A stretch of DNA of 64,000 nucleotides from an uncultured Flavobacteriales bacterium. Its GTDB lineage: Bacteria; Bacteroidota; Bacteroidia; Flavobacteriales; BACL11. A program made the translations under genes and the position numbers. Shown piece after piece: positions 51,026-61,002 of the stretch. The notes beneath the pieces were generated by a model that was not told the origin of the DNA, did not search any database, and worked only from the letters and a program-made list of their open reading frames with translations. The DNA is taken from positions 248,001-312,000 of the forward strand of contig CAJIYM010000003.1 of the NCBI GenBank assembly GCA_905181635.1, written 5' to 3'. Numbering within the stretch: the first letter of the stretch is position 1; every line of letters starts with the position of its first letter.

Positions 51026-51813
51026 TATATGTACTTTATCGGATTTGTATTCACTTTTGATAATCGGACGGCAAATTTAGTAAAATTTTTGACAAGCAAA
51101 TCATAAATCAAATCCTTTGTAAATTGCTCACTTTCATAGTGTCCAATATCTGCAATAACAATCTTATTTTCAGCATCAAAAAACTCATGATATTTAAAGT
51201 CAGCTGTTATAAAAACATCCGCCTTTGCCTCTATTGCATTTTCCAACAAAAAACTACCGCTACCTCCGCAAACAGCAACCCTTTTAATCTGTTTCTCAGA
51301 CAAAAGAGTATGCTTCACGCAATCTGTTTGCATATTCAATTTTAAATTTTTAAGAAATTCCTTCGCATCAATAGCTTCATTAAGCTCACCAATAATTCCT
51401 GAACCAACCAAATTTGAGTTTAAACCTTCTTTTGGTAATAAAACCTTGCAATTTTTTAACATTAATTTTTCTGCAATTTTAGCACTTACGCCATTATGCA
51501 CATTATCCAAGTTAGTATGAATAGCATATATTGCAATGTCATTCTTTATCGCTTTTATAACTGTACGCTCAATATAATTTGATCCATTTAACTTTTTAAG
51601 TCCACTAAAAATAATAGGGTGATGAGCAATTACTAGATTACATCCAGTTTCTATTGCCTCATCAATTATATCTTCTGTACAATCTAAAGTGACAAGAGCT
51701 GACTTAACTATTGCATCAGAATTTCCAATAATTAAACCACAATTATCATAGCTTTCTTGATATTCTAATGGCGCAAAAGATTCTAAAAAACTAGTTACTT
51801 CTTTTATTTTCAT
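51025..51813 (-). CDS. Nif3-like dinuclear metal centre protein
   Basis: CGLIIGNSDAIVKSALVTLDCTEDIIDEAI; LVIAHHPIIFSGLKKL; AVCGGSGSFLL; DIGHYESEQF. Confidence 0.9.
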   Translation of the reverse strand: MKIKEVTSFLESFAPLEYQESYDNCGLIIGNSDAIVKSALVTLDCTEDIIDEAIETGCNLVIAHHPIIFSGLKKLNGSNYIERTVIKAIKNDIAIYAIHTNLDNVHNGVSAKIAEKLMLKNCKVLLPKEGLNSNLVGSGIIGELNEAIDAKEFLKNLKLNMQTDCVKHTLLSEKQIKRVAVCGGSGSFLLENAIEAKADVFITADFKYHEFFDAENKIVIADIGHYESEQFTKDLIYDLLVKNFTKFAVRLSKVNTNPIKYI

Positions 51814-51817
51814 TCTT

Positions 51818-51825
51818 CAAAAATA
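51818..51825 (-). promoter_or_regulatory. Putative -7 box TATTTTTG for the Nif3-like gene
   Basis: CAAAAATA on +, 4 nt from ATG (51811-51813). Confidence 0.45.
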
Positions 51826-51873
51826 CAAAACCAAAGTCTATTCATCAATTTCTAATATCTTAAATCTAAATCT

Positions 51874-51881
51874 TATCTTTG
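51874..51881 (+). promoter_or_regulatory. Putative -7 box TATCTTTG for lpxK
   Basis: 5 nt before ATG at 51887. Confidence 0.5.
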
Positions 51882-51886
51882 CTAAG

Positions 51887-52957
51887 ATGAAATGGACCAA
51901 TTTTAATATAAGAACTTTTAAATCTCTTACACATTTTCTATTACTGCCATTATCATTCATTTACTTAAGCATTACTAGTATCCGTAATTTATTATTTGAC
52001 TTTGGATTTTTTAAAGAAAAAACACATCAAATTCCTATAATTTGCATTGGTAATTTATCAGTTGGAGGATCAGGTAAAACACCGCACACCCAATACCTTT
52101 TTGATTTATTAAAGAACAAATATAAAGTTGCTGTACTAAGCAGAGGATATGGACGTAAAAATTCCAGTTTACAACTTGTTGAAATTACAAGTCGAGCTAT
52201 AGATGTAGGTGATGAACCTTTACAACTAAAGCAAAATAACCCAGAATGCTTAGTTTTAGTGGAAAAGAACAGAAACAAGGGAGTAATTCATATTCTAAGA
52301 CATTTTCCTAAAACAGAAATTATATTACTAGATGATGGGTATCAGCACAGATGGATAAAAGCAGGATTTAACATCATTGTTACCCCATTCTCATCTCCTT
52401 TTTACGACGACTTCCTTATGCCATTTGGTAAATTAAGAGAAAGCAAGAAAGCGGTCACAAGAGCAAATGCTGTAATTTTTAGTAAATCTCCTGAAAATAC
52501 CAATCCTACTTTAAAAAAAGGAATGCTAGAAAGGTTACATCTCTTTTCTCATCAAAAAGCTTATTTTTCAGTAATTAAATATCATCAATTCAAATCTATA
52601 AAAAATAATACTGAGCTTGAAGAAATAGACCCACATAGCATTACCTTAGTGAGTGGTATTTCAAATGCAAAACCACTGATAAAATACCTTAAAGAAAAAG
52701 GGCATAGTATTAGTCATTTAAAGTACTCTGATCATCACAATTACTGCATTAATGATATTAATAATATCTTAGCTAGATACAAAGCTGAAGAAAGCGCAAA
52801 AAAACTTATCTTAACCACCGAAAAAGATGCAACAAAACTAAAGCAGTTTTCACATTACTTTAAGGATGTTAATTTTTATTATATCCCTATTGAAATAAAA
52901 ATTGACCAGTCAGAAAAATTTAAAAACCAGATACTTAATTATGTTGAAAAAAATTAA
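51887..52957 (+). CDS. lpxK: Tetraacyldisaccharide 4'-kinase
   Basis: PIICIGNLSVGGSGKTPHTQYL; AVLSRGYGRK; VGDEPLQL; EIILLDDGYQHRWI. Confidence 0.95.
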   Translation: MKWTNFNIRTFKSLTHFLLLPLSFIYLSITSIRNLLFDFGFFKEKTHQIPIICIGNLSVGGSGKTPHTQYLFDLLKNKYKVAVLSRGYGRKNSSLQLVEITSRAIDVGDEPLQLKQNNPECLVLVEKNRNKGVIHILRHFPKTEIILLDDGYQHRWIKAGFNIIVTPFSSPFYDDFLMPFGKLRESKKAVTRANAVIFSKSPENTNPTLKKGMLERLHLFSHQKAYFSVIKYHQFKSIKNNTELEEIDPHSITLVSGISNAKPLIKYLKEKGHSISHLKYSDHHNYCINDINNILARYKAEESAKKLILTTEKDATKLKQFSHYFKDVNFYYIPIEIKIDQSEKFKNQILNYVEKN

Positions 52958-53750
52958 GAAATCAGCAGAATTCTTACAAAAAAAAACAGATTTCAATCCT
53001 CAAGTAGGCATAATACTAGGCACAGGACTTGGTGGTTTAGTAAATGAAATTGAGATTGAACACTCCATTTCTTATGAAGAAATTCCTAATTTTCCGGTCT
53101 CAACAGTTGAAGGTCATTCAGGCCGATTAATTTTCGGAAATCTTGGGGGAAAAAAAGTGGTTGCCATGCAAGGTCGCTTTCATTTTTACGAAGGATACTC
53201 TATGCATAGAGTTACTTTCCCTGTACGAGTAATGAAATTACTTGGAATCAAAAACCTTATTGTTTCAAATGCAAGTGGCGGAATAAACCCTAGCTATGAA
53301 GTGGGTGATTTAATGATATTAAGTGATCACATTAACTTAATTCCTAATCCATTAATTGGTCAAAATATTGCAGAGCTAGGACCAAGGTTCCCTGACATGA
53401 GTGAAACATATTGCCCAACCCTCATCAATAAAGCTGAAATAGTAGCAAAAACTAATAACATTAATGTTCAAAAAGGAATTTATATTGCTTTAACAGGACC
53501 TACTTTAGAAACTCCTGCCGAATATAAATACATGCGCATTATTGGAGGAGATACTGTTGGAATGTCAACTGCACCAGAAGTAATTGTAGCCAGACATATG
53601 GAAATCCCTTGTTTTGCTATATCAGTAATTACTGACCTTGGTGTACATGGAAAAATAAAAAAAGTAACTCATAAAGAAATACAAGGTGTTTCAGAAATAG
53701 CAGAACCAAAACTAACCCTAATAATTAAAGAACTCATAGCCTCAATATAA
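52941..53750 (+). CDS. Purine-nucleoside phosphorylase
   Basis: Likely start MLKKIKKSAEFLQKKTDFNPQVGIILGTGLGGLVNEI at 52941 (inside the lpxK 3' end); GRFHFYEGY; VSNASGGINPSYEVGDLM; GPTLETPAEYKYMRIIGGDTVGMSTAPEVIVA. Confidence 0.93.
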   Translation: MLKKIKKSAEFLQKKTDFNPQVGIILGTGLGGLVNEIEIEHSISYEEIPNFPVSTVEGHSGRLIFGNLGGKKVVAMQGRFHFYEGYSMHRVTFPVRVMKLLGIKNLIVSNASGGINPSYEVGDLMILSDHINLIPNPLIGQNIAELGPRFPDMSETYCPTLINKAEIVAKTNNINVQKGIYIALTGPTLETPAEYKYMRIIGGDTVGMSTAPEVIVARHMEIPCFAISVITDLGVHGKIKKVTHKEIQGVSEIAEPKLTLIIKELIASI

Positions 53751-55087
53751 TGAAGAAAATTATCCTACTTTTAAGCATTTCTCTAGTTACTCTAATTAGT
53801 AATGCACAACAAACTGCAAACCTTTTATTCCATTGGCAGGACACAACACTAGTTGGCTCATGGGCATACGACAATACATATAACGAATGCTGGGGGACGG
53901 TTGTAAATAACAGAGAAATTGCAATTATTGGTTCAACTGCAGGAACACACTTCTTTGATGTAACTGACCCAGTAAATAGCACTGAAGTTGCTTTTGTATC
54001 AGGAGCCTATACCGGAGGAGGGGTAATCCATAGAGATTATCATGATTTTAATGGGTATCTATATGTAGTCTGTGATGAGGGAAGTTCATCCACATTACAG
54101 ATTATTGATGTCTCTAACTTACCAAATACTGTCAATACAGTATATGATTCTAATCAACTATTTACAAAATCTCATAATATCTTTATTGATACAGCAACCG
54201 CAAAATTATATGCTTGCGCTTCTAACTCCGCAATGGATATATATAGTCTAGCTAATCCTACAAATCCTACTTTCATTTACTCATACAATGATGTTGGTCA
54301 TGTCCATGATGCTTTTGTTAGAAATGATACTGCATTCTTAAATTGCGGAAGCCAAGGCTTAAGAGTAATGGATTTTTCAATGGTAAACACAATAGGTGAC
54401 CAACCCACACAATTAGCAACATTTACTTCTTATCCTGATGCTGGTTACAATCATTCAGGATGGCTAAATAATGATGGAACACTTTATATTATGCAAGATG
54501 AAAACCATGGCTATGATGTTAAAATACTAGATGTTGCTGATTTAAGTAATATTTCAGTTTTAGCTACTTTTAACTCTGGAGTTGACCCACAATCAATGGC
54601 ACATAATGGAATTATAAAAGGAGATTTAGCCTATATTCCTTATTACCATGATGGCTTAAGAGTTTTTGATATTTCTGACCCGAACAATCCAATTCAAACA
54701 TGGGAATACGACACTTATTCTCCTAATAGCCATGCATCCTATAAAGGAGCTTGGGGAGTTTATCCATATTTTCCTTCAGGTAATATTGTTGTTTCAGATA
54801 TGCAAACTGGACTTTATTTACTTGATTGTAAAAATACAACATCAATAATTGAAAATAAATTAACTCAAAATCTATTCCCTAACCCAGCAGCAACTCATTT
54901 TATTATTAAGAACTCAAAAGCAGAAAAATTTACTTTATACAATAGTATGGGAGCTAAAGTACTTGAGAAAGAAATTAACACAAATCAAAATACTATTTAC
55001 AGAGAAAACCTAAGTAATGGTTTGTACTTTTACACCCTTAATAAAAAAGGAGAAATAGTTGAATCAGGAAAAGTAATTTTTGAATAA
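53750..55087 (+). CDS. Secreted choice-of-anchor B / LVIVD-repeat protein with T9SS type A CTD
   Basis: Signal peptide; LVGSWAYDNTYNECWGTVVNNREIAIIGSTAGTHFFDVTDP...; C-term NLFPNPAATHFIIKNSKAEKFTLYNSMGAKVLEKEINTNQNTIYRENLSNGLYFYTL. Confidence 0.85.
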   Translation: MKKIILLLSISLVTLISNAQQTANLLFHWQDTTLVGSWAYDNTYNECWGTVVNNREIAIIGSTAGTHFFDVTDPVNSTEVAFVSGAYTGGGVIHRDYHDFNGYLYVVCDEGSSSTLQIIDVSNLPNTVNTVYDSNQLFTKSHNIFIDTATAKLYACASNSAMDIYSLANPTNPTFIYSYNDVGHVHDAFVRNDTAFLNCGSQGLRVMDFSMVNTIGDQPTQLATFTSYPDAGYNHSGWLNNDGTLYIMQDENHGYDVKILDVADLSNISVLATFNSGVDPQSMAHNGIIKGDLAYIPYYHDGLRVFDISDPNNPIQTWEYDTYSPNSHASYKGAWGVYPYFPSGNIVVSDMQTGLYLLDCKNTTSIIENKLTQNLFPNPAATHFIIKNSKAEKFTLYNSMGAKVLEKEINTNQNTIYRENLSNGLYFYTLNKKGEIVESGKVIFE

Positions 55088-56535
55088 TGAGTTTAAGAAA
55101 TAAATATGAAGTTGTCATCGGGCTAGAAGTTCACGCTCAATTACTAACTAAAACAAAAGCCTATTCTTCAGATGAAAATATTTATGGTGAAGCTCCCAAT
55201 ACTAAAACATCTGTAATTTCATTAGGACACCCAGGCACACTACCCAAAAGTAATGAAAAAGTAATTGAATATGCTGTAAAAATGGGGATAGCTGTGGGAG
55301 CTGACATAAGAGAAAGAAATGAGTATGCCCGTAAAAATTATTTTTATGCTGATTTACCAAAAGGATATCAAATCACACAAGATACTACTCCTATATGCAA
55401 TGGTGGAGTTATACAAATTAAAGACGCTGTTGGAAATCCAAAAAAGATAAAAATAACAAGAATCCATATGGAGGAGGATGCTGGAAAATCAATTCATGAT
55501 TTAGATCCCTTCCATACTTTAATTGATTTAAACAGAGCTGGAGTACCGCTAATTGAAGTTGTTTCTGAACCAGATGTCCGTTCGTCTGATGAGGCATATC
55601 AATACATAAATGAAGTTAGAAAATTGGTACGCTATTTAGATATCTGTGATGGTAATATGGAAGAAGGTTCTTTAAGATGTGACGCCAATATTTCAGTAAT
55701 GCTGAAAGGAAGTAATGAATTCGGAACAAAAGTAGAAGTTAAAAATATGAACTCGACTAGAAATGTAAAACGAGCTATTGAGTTTGAAATAGATAGACAA
55801 ATAGCTTTAGTAGAAGCCGGTAAAAAAGTAAGCCATGAAACAAGAAGTTTTAATGCAGCTAACAATTCTACTATTTCAATGCGACATAAAGAAGAAGCAA
55901 ATGACTATCGCTACTTCCCTGAACCGGACTTGCAAGCAGTAATTATTACTCGAGAATATATTGAAAAAATAAGAAATAACTTACCTCCTCTTCCAAGTGA
56001 ACTTTTCAAAAAATTTACTACTGAATTTGGTTTATCAGATTATGATGCCAATATCCTTACAGATGAGAAAGGAATTGCACTATACTTCAATGAATTATGC
56101 TGCTTAACCAAAAACTATAAGTCAGCTGCTAATTTTGTAAATGGAAGTGTCAAATCTTACTTAAATGAAAAAGCAATTAGCATTACCGAATTCAGTATAA
56201 AGCCTAAAAGATTAGCCAGCCTCATTTCTATTGTTGATGAAGGGAAAGTAAGTAATACAGTAGCCACATCAAAAGTATTCACTACAATGCTTAAATGTAA
56301 TGATATGGCTGATAAAATAGCAACTGACAATAACTGGACACAAGAAAGTGATAGCGATGCTTTAAGAGATTATATAAAACTCGCAATCGCTAAATACCCA
56401 GAAAAAGCAAAAGAATATAAAGAAGGTAAAAAAGGATTAATTGGCCTATTCATGGGAGAAGTAATGAAACTTTCTAAAGGACAAGCTGACCCAAAATTAG
56501 CTAACCAATTACTAAGAAATCAACTAGAAAAATAA
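55087..56535 (+). CDS. gatB: Aspartyl/glutamyl-tRNA amidotransferase subunit B
   Basis: YEVVIGLEVHAQLLTKTKAYS; GHPGTLPKSN; RKNYFYADLPKGYQITQ; GNMEEGSLRCDANISV. Confidence 0.97.
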   Translation: MSLRNKYEVVIGLEVHAQLLTKTKAYSSDENIYGEAPNTKTSVISLGHPGTLPKSNEKVIEYAVKMGIAVGADIRERNEYARKNYFYADLPKGYQITQDTTPICNGGVIQIKDAVGNPKKIKITRIHMEEDAGKSIHDLDPFHTLIDLNRAGVPLIEVVSEPDVRSSDEAYQYINEVRKLVRYLDICDGNMEEGSLRCDANISVMLKGSNEFGTKVEVKNMNSTRNVKRAIEFEIDRQIALVEAGKKVSHETRSFNAANNSTISMRHKEEANDYRYFPEPDLQAVIITREYIEKIRNNLPPLPSELFKKFTTEFGLSDYDANILTDEKGIALYFNELCCLTKNYKSAANFVNGSVKSYLNEKAISITEFSIKPKRLASLISIVDEGKVSNTVATSKVFTTMLKCNDMADKIATDNNWTQESDSDALRDYIKLAIAKYPEKAKEYKEGKKGLIGLFMGEVMKLSKGQADPKLANQLLRNQLEK

Positions 56536-56537
56536 TT

Positions 56538-57281
56538 TTGATTAAAGACAAAATATATTTTGCTTCCGACTTCCATTTAGGAGCACCTAATATGGCGGAA
56601 AGCCATAAAAGAGAAAAAAAGATTGTACAGTGGCTTTCTGAAATTGAAAAAGACGCAAAAGCAATTTATTTAGTTGGAGATATTTTTGATTTCTGGTTTG
56701 AATACAATAAAGTTGCTCCTAAAGGATTTGTTCGTTTATTAGGTAAGATTGCAAACTTAACCGATAAAGGAATACAAGTACATCTATTTGCAGGCAACCA
56801 TGATTTATGGATGAAAGATTATCTAGAAAAGGAAATAGGTGCTATCATACATCACGGAAACATCATTATTCAGGAAGGAGACAAAAAGATACTTATAGGA
56901 CACGGAGATGGATTAGGAAGTGGAGACAATTTATATAAAATTCTTAAAAAAATATTTACTTCAAAAATCTGTAAATGGATATTTGCTCGTTTACATCCCA
57001 ACTTTGCATTTACTTTAGCACATACTTGGAGTAACAATAGTCGTAAAGGTGTTGGTGAAGCCAAGTTTATTAGTAAGGAGAAAGAAATTCTTTTTGGCTA
57101 CTGTCAAGAACAACAGAAAATTAATCCTGTTGATTATTATGTATTTGGTCACAGGCATTTACCCCTTGAAATTAAGATAGATAAAAAAGCTACTTACATT
57201 AACCTTGGGGAATGGATAAGCCAAAAAAATTATGGGGTCCTAGAAAAGGGAATAATAAAATTAGAAACCTACAGGCAATAA
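56538..57281 (+). CDS. lpxH: UDP-2,3-diacylglucosamine diphosphatase-like metallophosphatase (TTG start)
   Basis: IYFASDFHLGAP; YLVGDIFDFWFEY; FAGNHDLWM; IGHGDGLGSGD; VFGHRHLPL. Confidence 0.88.
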   Translation: MIKDKIYFASDFHLGAPNMAESHKREKKIVQWLSEIEKDAKAIYLVGDIFDFWFEYNKVAPKGFVRLLGKIANLTDKGIQVHLFAGNHDLWMKDYLEKEIGAIIHHGNIIIQEGDKKILIGHGDGLGSGDNLYKILKKIFTSKICKWIFARLHPNFAFTLAHTWSNNSRKGVGEAKFISKEKEILFGYCQEQQKINPVDYYVFGHRHLPLEIKIDKKATYINLGEWISQKNYGVLEKGIIKLETYRQ

Positions 57282-57313
57282 AAAAGCCATCAGATATGAT
57301 GGCTTTCTTTTTA
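57281..57313. terminator. Bidirectional terminator between convergent lpxH and M43 protease genes
   Basis: AAAAAGCCATCAGATATGATGGCTTTCTTTTT hairpin. Confidence 0.85.
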
Positions 57314-57326
57314 TATTTAGATTTGA

Positions 57327-59858
57327 TTATTTTAGTATTAATTTATCCGTTATAATTACATCTCCATCAGCAACAACCTGAACAAAATAAATTCCCGTTA
57401 CAAGATGAGATAAATCAATATTATCGATCATGTAATAGTTAGTTACAATCTCATCTTCAAATAAATGAATTATCTCCTCACCTAAGATATTTATCAACTT
57501 AACCTCAACCTCTTTATTAACTAAATTATTAAGTTCAATAAACAATTTACCATCTGAAGGATTAGGGAAAATTGAAAGTCTTGAAGCAATAGTACTATTA
57601 GAAAGCATTAAATTAGCAGCTTCTCCAATTTCAATATTATCTAGATAGAAATTATTTGCACTACCATTAGTTACATATTCAAATTTGAATCTGATATTGT
57701 CATTTTTTAATTGATTCTTTGTCATAACTGTATCATTCCACTCTGATGCAGTTGGTCTAAAATTAGTTGTATACAAACCTGCATTAGCCACTTGCACATT
57801 AGTTAATGAGCCTAGAGTTCTCCATATTTCTCCACAATCATTTGAGTAATATACATTAACCTCATTCATAGGGAAAGTATTTAATGAAGCTCCTGAATAA
57901 GAAAACTTAATTGCTGGATTTGTTAAAGCACTTAAATCATATGCTATAGAGATTAACTCATCAGTTCCTAAAGTCAAATTATTTTTATTTATCATTAATC
58001 CTGCTGATCCAGAAACGGCTACTCCATTTATCCATTCCCATGAAGAGTTCTCAATTGTATTAAAATCCCAATCAGCAGAAGGAACAGCTTTACTTATTTG
58101 CCAGTCATTAGATAGTTCAGAAACATCTTCAAAATCATAAGTATAAGCTCCAGCAGTGTTTGAAGATGAGGAAGGAGAAATAATAATTATGTTTTCTTTA
58201 ACAGTTGTGGAGGAGCAAGAATTAATGTAATAAGCCACATATGTTTTTTTCTCTATTTCACCTCTATAAAAAAGTGTATCCGCAAAATAACCATTAAAAA
58301 ATAAAGTGGAATCTGTTTGAATTGTATCTATGTAAGTTGCATTTAACATACTGTCTGTATTTAATTGATTTAGCAACCAATAAGAATCAATACTGTATCC
58401 TTCATTATCAATGTGAAGGGAAATACTTGAAGCGCCAAGTGCAACTAATTCACTTTCTGAACCTTGTATAATTAATGTTTCAATAATTGAGTCATAAGAA
58501 GTTGCATCTAGCAAATTTAGATCAGATAGATTGGAAGATCTAGCCTCAGTAGTTTCATTGTATTCAATAGTTAAAGATACATCATAACTTCCTGAAGAAC
58601 TATAAGTATGAGCAACCAAATCTGCATTTGAGTTATCTGTATTACCATCACCATAATCCCAAATCATTGAGCTAACTGTACCTGAAGGAAATTGTGTTTT
58701 ATTTCCTTTTAACACTATACTTTCTCCTAAACACATTAAGTATTTTCCTGAAGAACTAATAAAATCAGTATTTTGACTACAAATTGGTGTTATAAAGCCA
58801 TCTTCCACACCAGTTAGTATAATATTTTCATCTGACCACATGTACTCTCTATACCCAATACCTGAAACACCTGATTCTTCATCATATAACCCTTCCAAAG
58901 TTTCATTCATAACTTCGTTTTGCCCCATCGTAAACATAGTAACATTAGCATCAGAAGAATAATCCATATAATTAACAAACATTTCACCAGCAGGGCTTAG
59001 AGAATCTGCTACACATCCCCAGGGCACTAGTCCAGTGCTAGGATTAACTAGACCAACATGATAAGGGAAATCTGATATGTTTATTCCATAGTTAGGTTCT
59101 CTTGCAGGAGGAGTGTCTTTTACATTATCATCACCACAAGATGCATCCCCCCAAACATGCCTTAAACCTAACCAATGTCCACACTCATGGGTTAAAGTTC
59201 CCCCAGAGACCATTTGGCTAGCTAACAATACAACTCCGTCAGTAGACATACTTCCTGTAGAAGGAAATTGTGCATAACCTAGCAAAGTATTTCCATCAGC
59301 TTGTGGTTGAAACTTTTGTAGTGTCCAGATATTAAGGTATTGATACGAGTTCCAATAGCTCAATGCTTTAACTGCATCTCTAGGCTCCGGCTCATTAGTC
59401 AATTCTGAACGCACCCTAATAATACCAGAAGTTGGGTTTCCTTGAGGATCTATTTTAGCTAAACGAAATTCAACATTCAGGTCTCCTCTTACAGAAGCAA
59501 AAATATCTGGTGTTTTATTTAAAAAATTAGAAGCTTGACCATTTATATTAGCATTTAAAATATCTAAAGCACCTTGAATAGAAACATCAGAAATATTTTC
59601 ACCACCTAAATTATGTATAACATGTACTACAACTGGAATAATTTTTTTACCATTCTCTACTTTTAAGTTCTTCATTTTACCTAAGACTGATTCATAGTCA
59701 GACTCTAAATCAGCGTTAATCCCATCAAGATTCTGATAAAATATCGGGAATTTCTGTTTTTGCTCTTCAAAAGAACCGTCATAAGTACCACATTGTTGTG
59801 CATTTACAGAAGTGACTAATGACAAAGCAAAAATTAAGAGTAAAGATATATTTTTCAT
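57327..59858 (-). CDS. Secreted M43 (pappalysin-like) zinc metalloprotease with PKD domain and T9SS type A CTD
   Basis: GGTLTHECGHWLGLRHVWG (HExxHxxGxxH); PKD segment GTVSSMIWDYGDGNTDNSNADLVAHTYSSSGSYDVSLTI; C-term LSIFPNPSDGKLFIELNN...GIYFVQVVADGDVIITDKLILK. Confidence 0.92.
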   Translation of the reverse strand: MKNISLLLIFALSLVTSVNAQQCGTYDGSFEEQKQKFPIFYQNLDGINADLESDYESVLGKMKNLKVENGKKIIPVVVHVIHNLGGENISDVSIQGALDILNANINGQASNFLNKTPDIFASVRGDLNVEFRLAKIDPQGNPTSGIIRVRSELTNEPEPRDAVKALSYWNSYQYLNIWTLQKFQPQADGNTLLGYAQFPSTGSMSTDGVVLLASQMVSGGTLTHECGHWLGLRHVWGDASCGDDNVKDTPPAREPNYGINISDFPYHVGLVNPSTGLVPWGCVADSLSPAGEMFVNYMDYSSDANVTMFTMGQNEVMNETLEGLYDEESGVSGIGYREYMWSDENIILTGVEDGFITPICSQNTDFISSSGKYLMCLGESIVLKGNKTQFPSGTVSSMIWDYGDGNTDNSNADLVAHTYSSSGSYDVSLTIEYNETTEARSSNLSDLNLLDATSYDSIIETLIIQGSESELVALGASSISLHIDNEGYSIDSYWLLNQLNTDSMLNATYIDTIQTDSTLFFNGYFADTLFYRGEIEKKTYVAYYINSCSSTTVKENIIIISPSSSSNTAGAYTYDFEDVSELSNDWQISKAVPSADWDFNTIENSSWEWINGVAVSGSAGLMINKNNLTLGTDELISIAYDLSALTNPAIKFSYSGASLNTFPMNEVNVYYSNDCGEIWRTLGSLTNVQVANAGLYTTNFRPTASEWNDTVMTKNQLKNDNIRFKFEYVTNGSANNFYLDNIEIGEAANLMLSNSTIASRLSIFPNPSDGKLFIELNNLVNKEVEVKLINILGEEIIHLFEDEIVTNYYMIDNIDLSHLVTGIYFVQVVADGDVIITDKLILK

Positions 59859-59955
59859 AACGAATGAATTTGATTAAATTTTAAGGAAACAAATATAATG
59901 ATTATCTACTATTATAGACAATATCTTACATAAAAATATAAAAAGGAATACGCTG

Positions 59956-60810
59956 TTAGCATATATGCTTTTCAGCATGATAAGAAGATCGAACTAAAGG
60001 ACTGCTCTCAACATGCTGAAAACCAAGAGAAAGACCAATATCCCTATACTTATCAAATTGAGCAGGAGTGATAAATTCGAGAACAGAAAGATGTTTTTTT
60101 GATGGCTGCAAATACTGACCAATAGTCATTATAGAAACACCCACTTCCCTTAAATCACGCATAGTTTCAACAACTTCCTCTTGAGTCTCGCCTAGTCCAA
60201 GCATAATTCCAGATTTAGTTCTAATACCACCTTCATTTAGGTACCTTAATACATCCAAACTTCTATCATATTTGGCCTGTATTCTTACCTTTTTTGTTAA
60301 TCTCCTCACTGTCTCCATATTGTGAGAAACCACTTCAGGTGCTACATCAATAATTGGTTGGATATCCTTTAGTTTGCCCTTAAAATCAGGAATTAAAGTT
60401 TCCATTGTTGTTTTAGGGTTTTCTTTTCTTATTTCATTTATAGTTTCCACCCAAATACTTGCACCACCATCTCTCAAATCATCTCGATCAACAGAAGTAA
60501 TAACAGCATGTTTCACTTTCATTAAATGAACAGAACGCGCTACTTTTTTTGGTTCTAGAATATCAACAGCTAATGGGCGTCCAGTCATTACATTACAAAA
60601 ACCACATGATCTTGTACAAATATTCCCAAGAATCATAAAAGTTGCCGTTCCAGCACCCCAACACTCCCCCATATTTGGGCAATTTCCACTTTCACAAATA
60701 GTATGTAAATCATGAGATTTAGTGATTCCCCTAACAGCCTTGTAAGCTTGACCAGTTGGTAGCTTAACCTTTAACCACTTAGGCTTTTTTATTTTTTCTT
60801 GAATCTCCAA
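59956..60810 (-). CDS. lipA: Lipoyl synthase (probable TTG start at 60810; ORF track gives 60843)
   Basis: [41 protein letters not shown] radical SAM and auxiliary cluster cysteines; [16 protein letters not shown]. Confidence 0.94.
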   Translation of the reverse strand: MEIQEKIKKPKWLKVKLPTGQAYKAVRGITKSHDLHTICESGNCPNMGECWGAGTATFMILGNICTRSCGFCNVMTGRPLAVDILEPKKVARSVHLMKVKHAVITSVDRDDLRDGGASIWVETINEIRKENPKTTMETLIPDFKGKLKDIQPIIDVAPEVVSHNMETVRRLTKKVRIQAKYDRSLDVLRYLNEGGIRTKSGIMLGLGETQEEVVETMRDLREVGVSIMTIGQYLQPSKKHLSVLEFITPAQFDKYRDIGLSLGFQHVESSPLVRSSYHAEKHIC

Positions 60811-60817
60811 AATAAAT

Positions 60818-60940
60818 TTAAGCTGGTAAAACTGATGTTTCAACTTCAGCTACACCTGGACATTGATCAGCATTAAGCGCACAAGATGAAATAAAACTAA
60901 CTAAGACAATTGCTATTGCAAAAAACACTACTTTTTTCAT
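60818..60940 (-). CDS. Small (40 aa) putative lipoprotein, absent from the ORF track
   Basis: Reverse strand ATG at 60940: [40 protein letters not shown], with lipobox; -7 box TATTTTTG at 60957-60964. Confidence 0.7.
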   Translation of the reverse strand: MKKVVFFAIAIVLVSFISSCALNADQCPGVAEVETSVLPA

Positions 60941-60984
60941 GTTAAATAATTTTCTACAAAAATACATTTTTAAAACAGATTATC

Positions 60985-60992
60985 TATCTTTG
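60985..60992 (+). promoter_or_regulatory. Putative -7 box TATCTTTG for ung
   Basis: TAnnTTTG match 10 nt before ATG at 61003. Confidence 0.45.
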
Positions 60993-61002
60993 AAATAATA
61001 AA

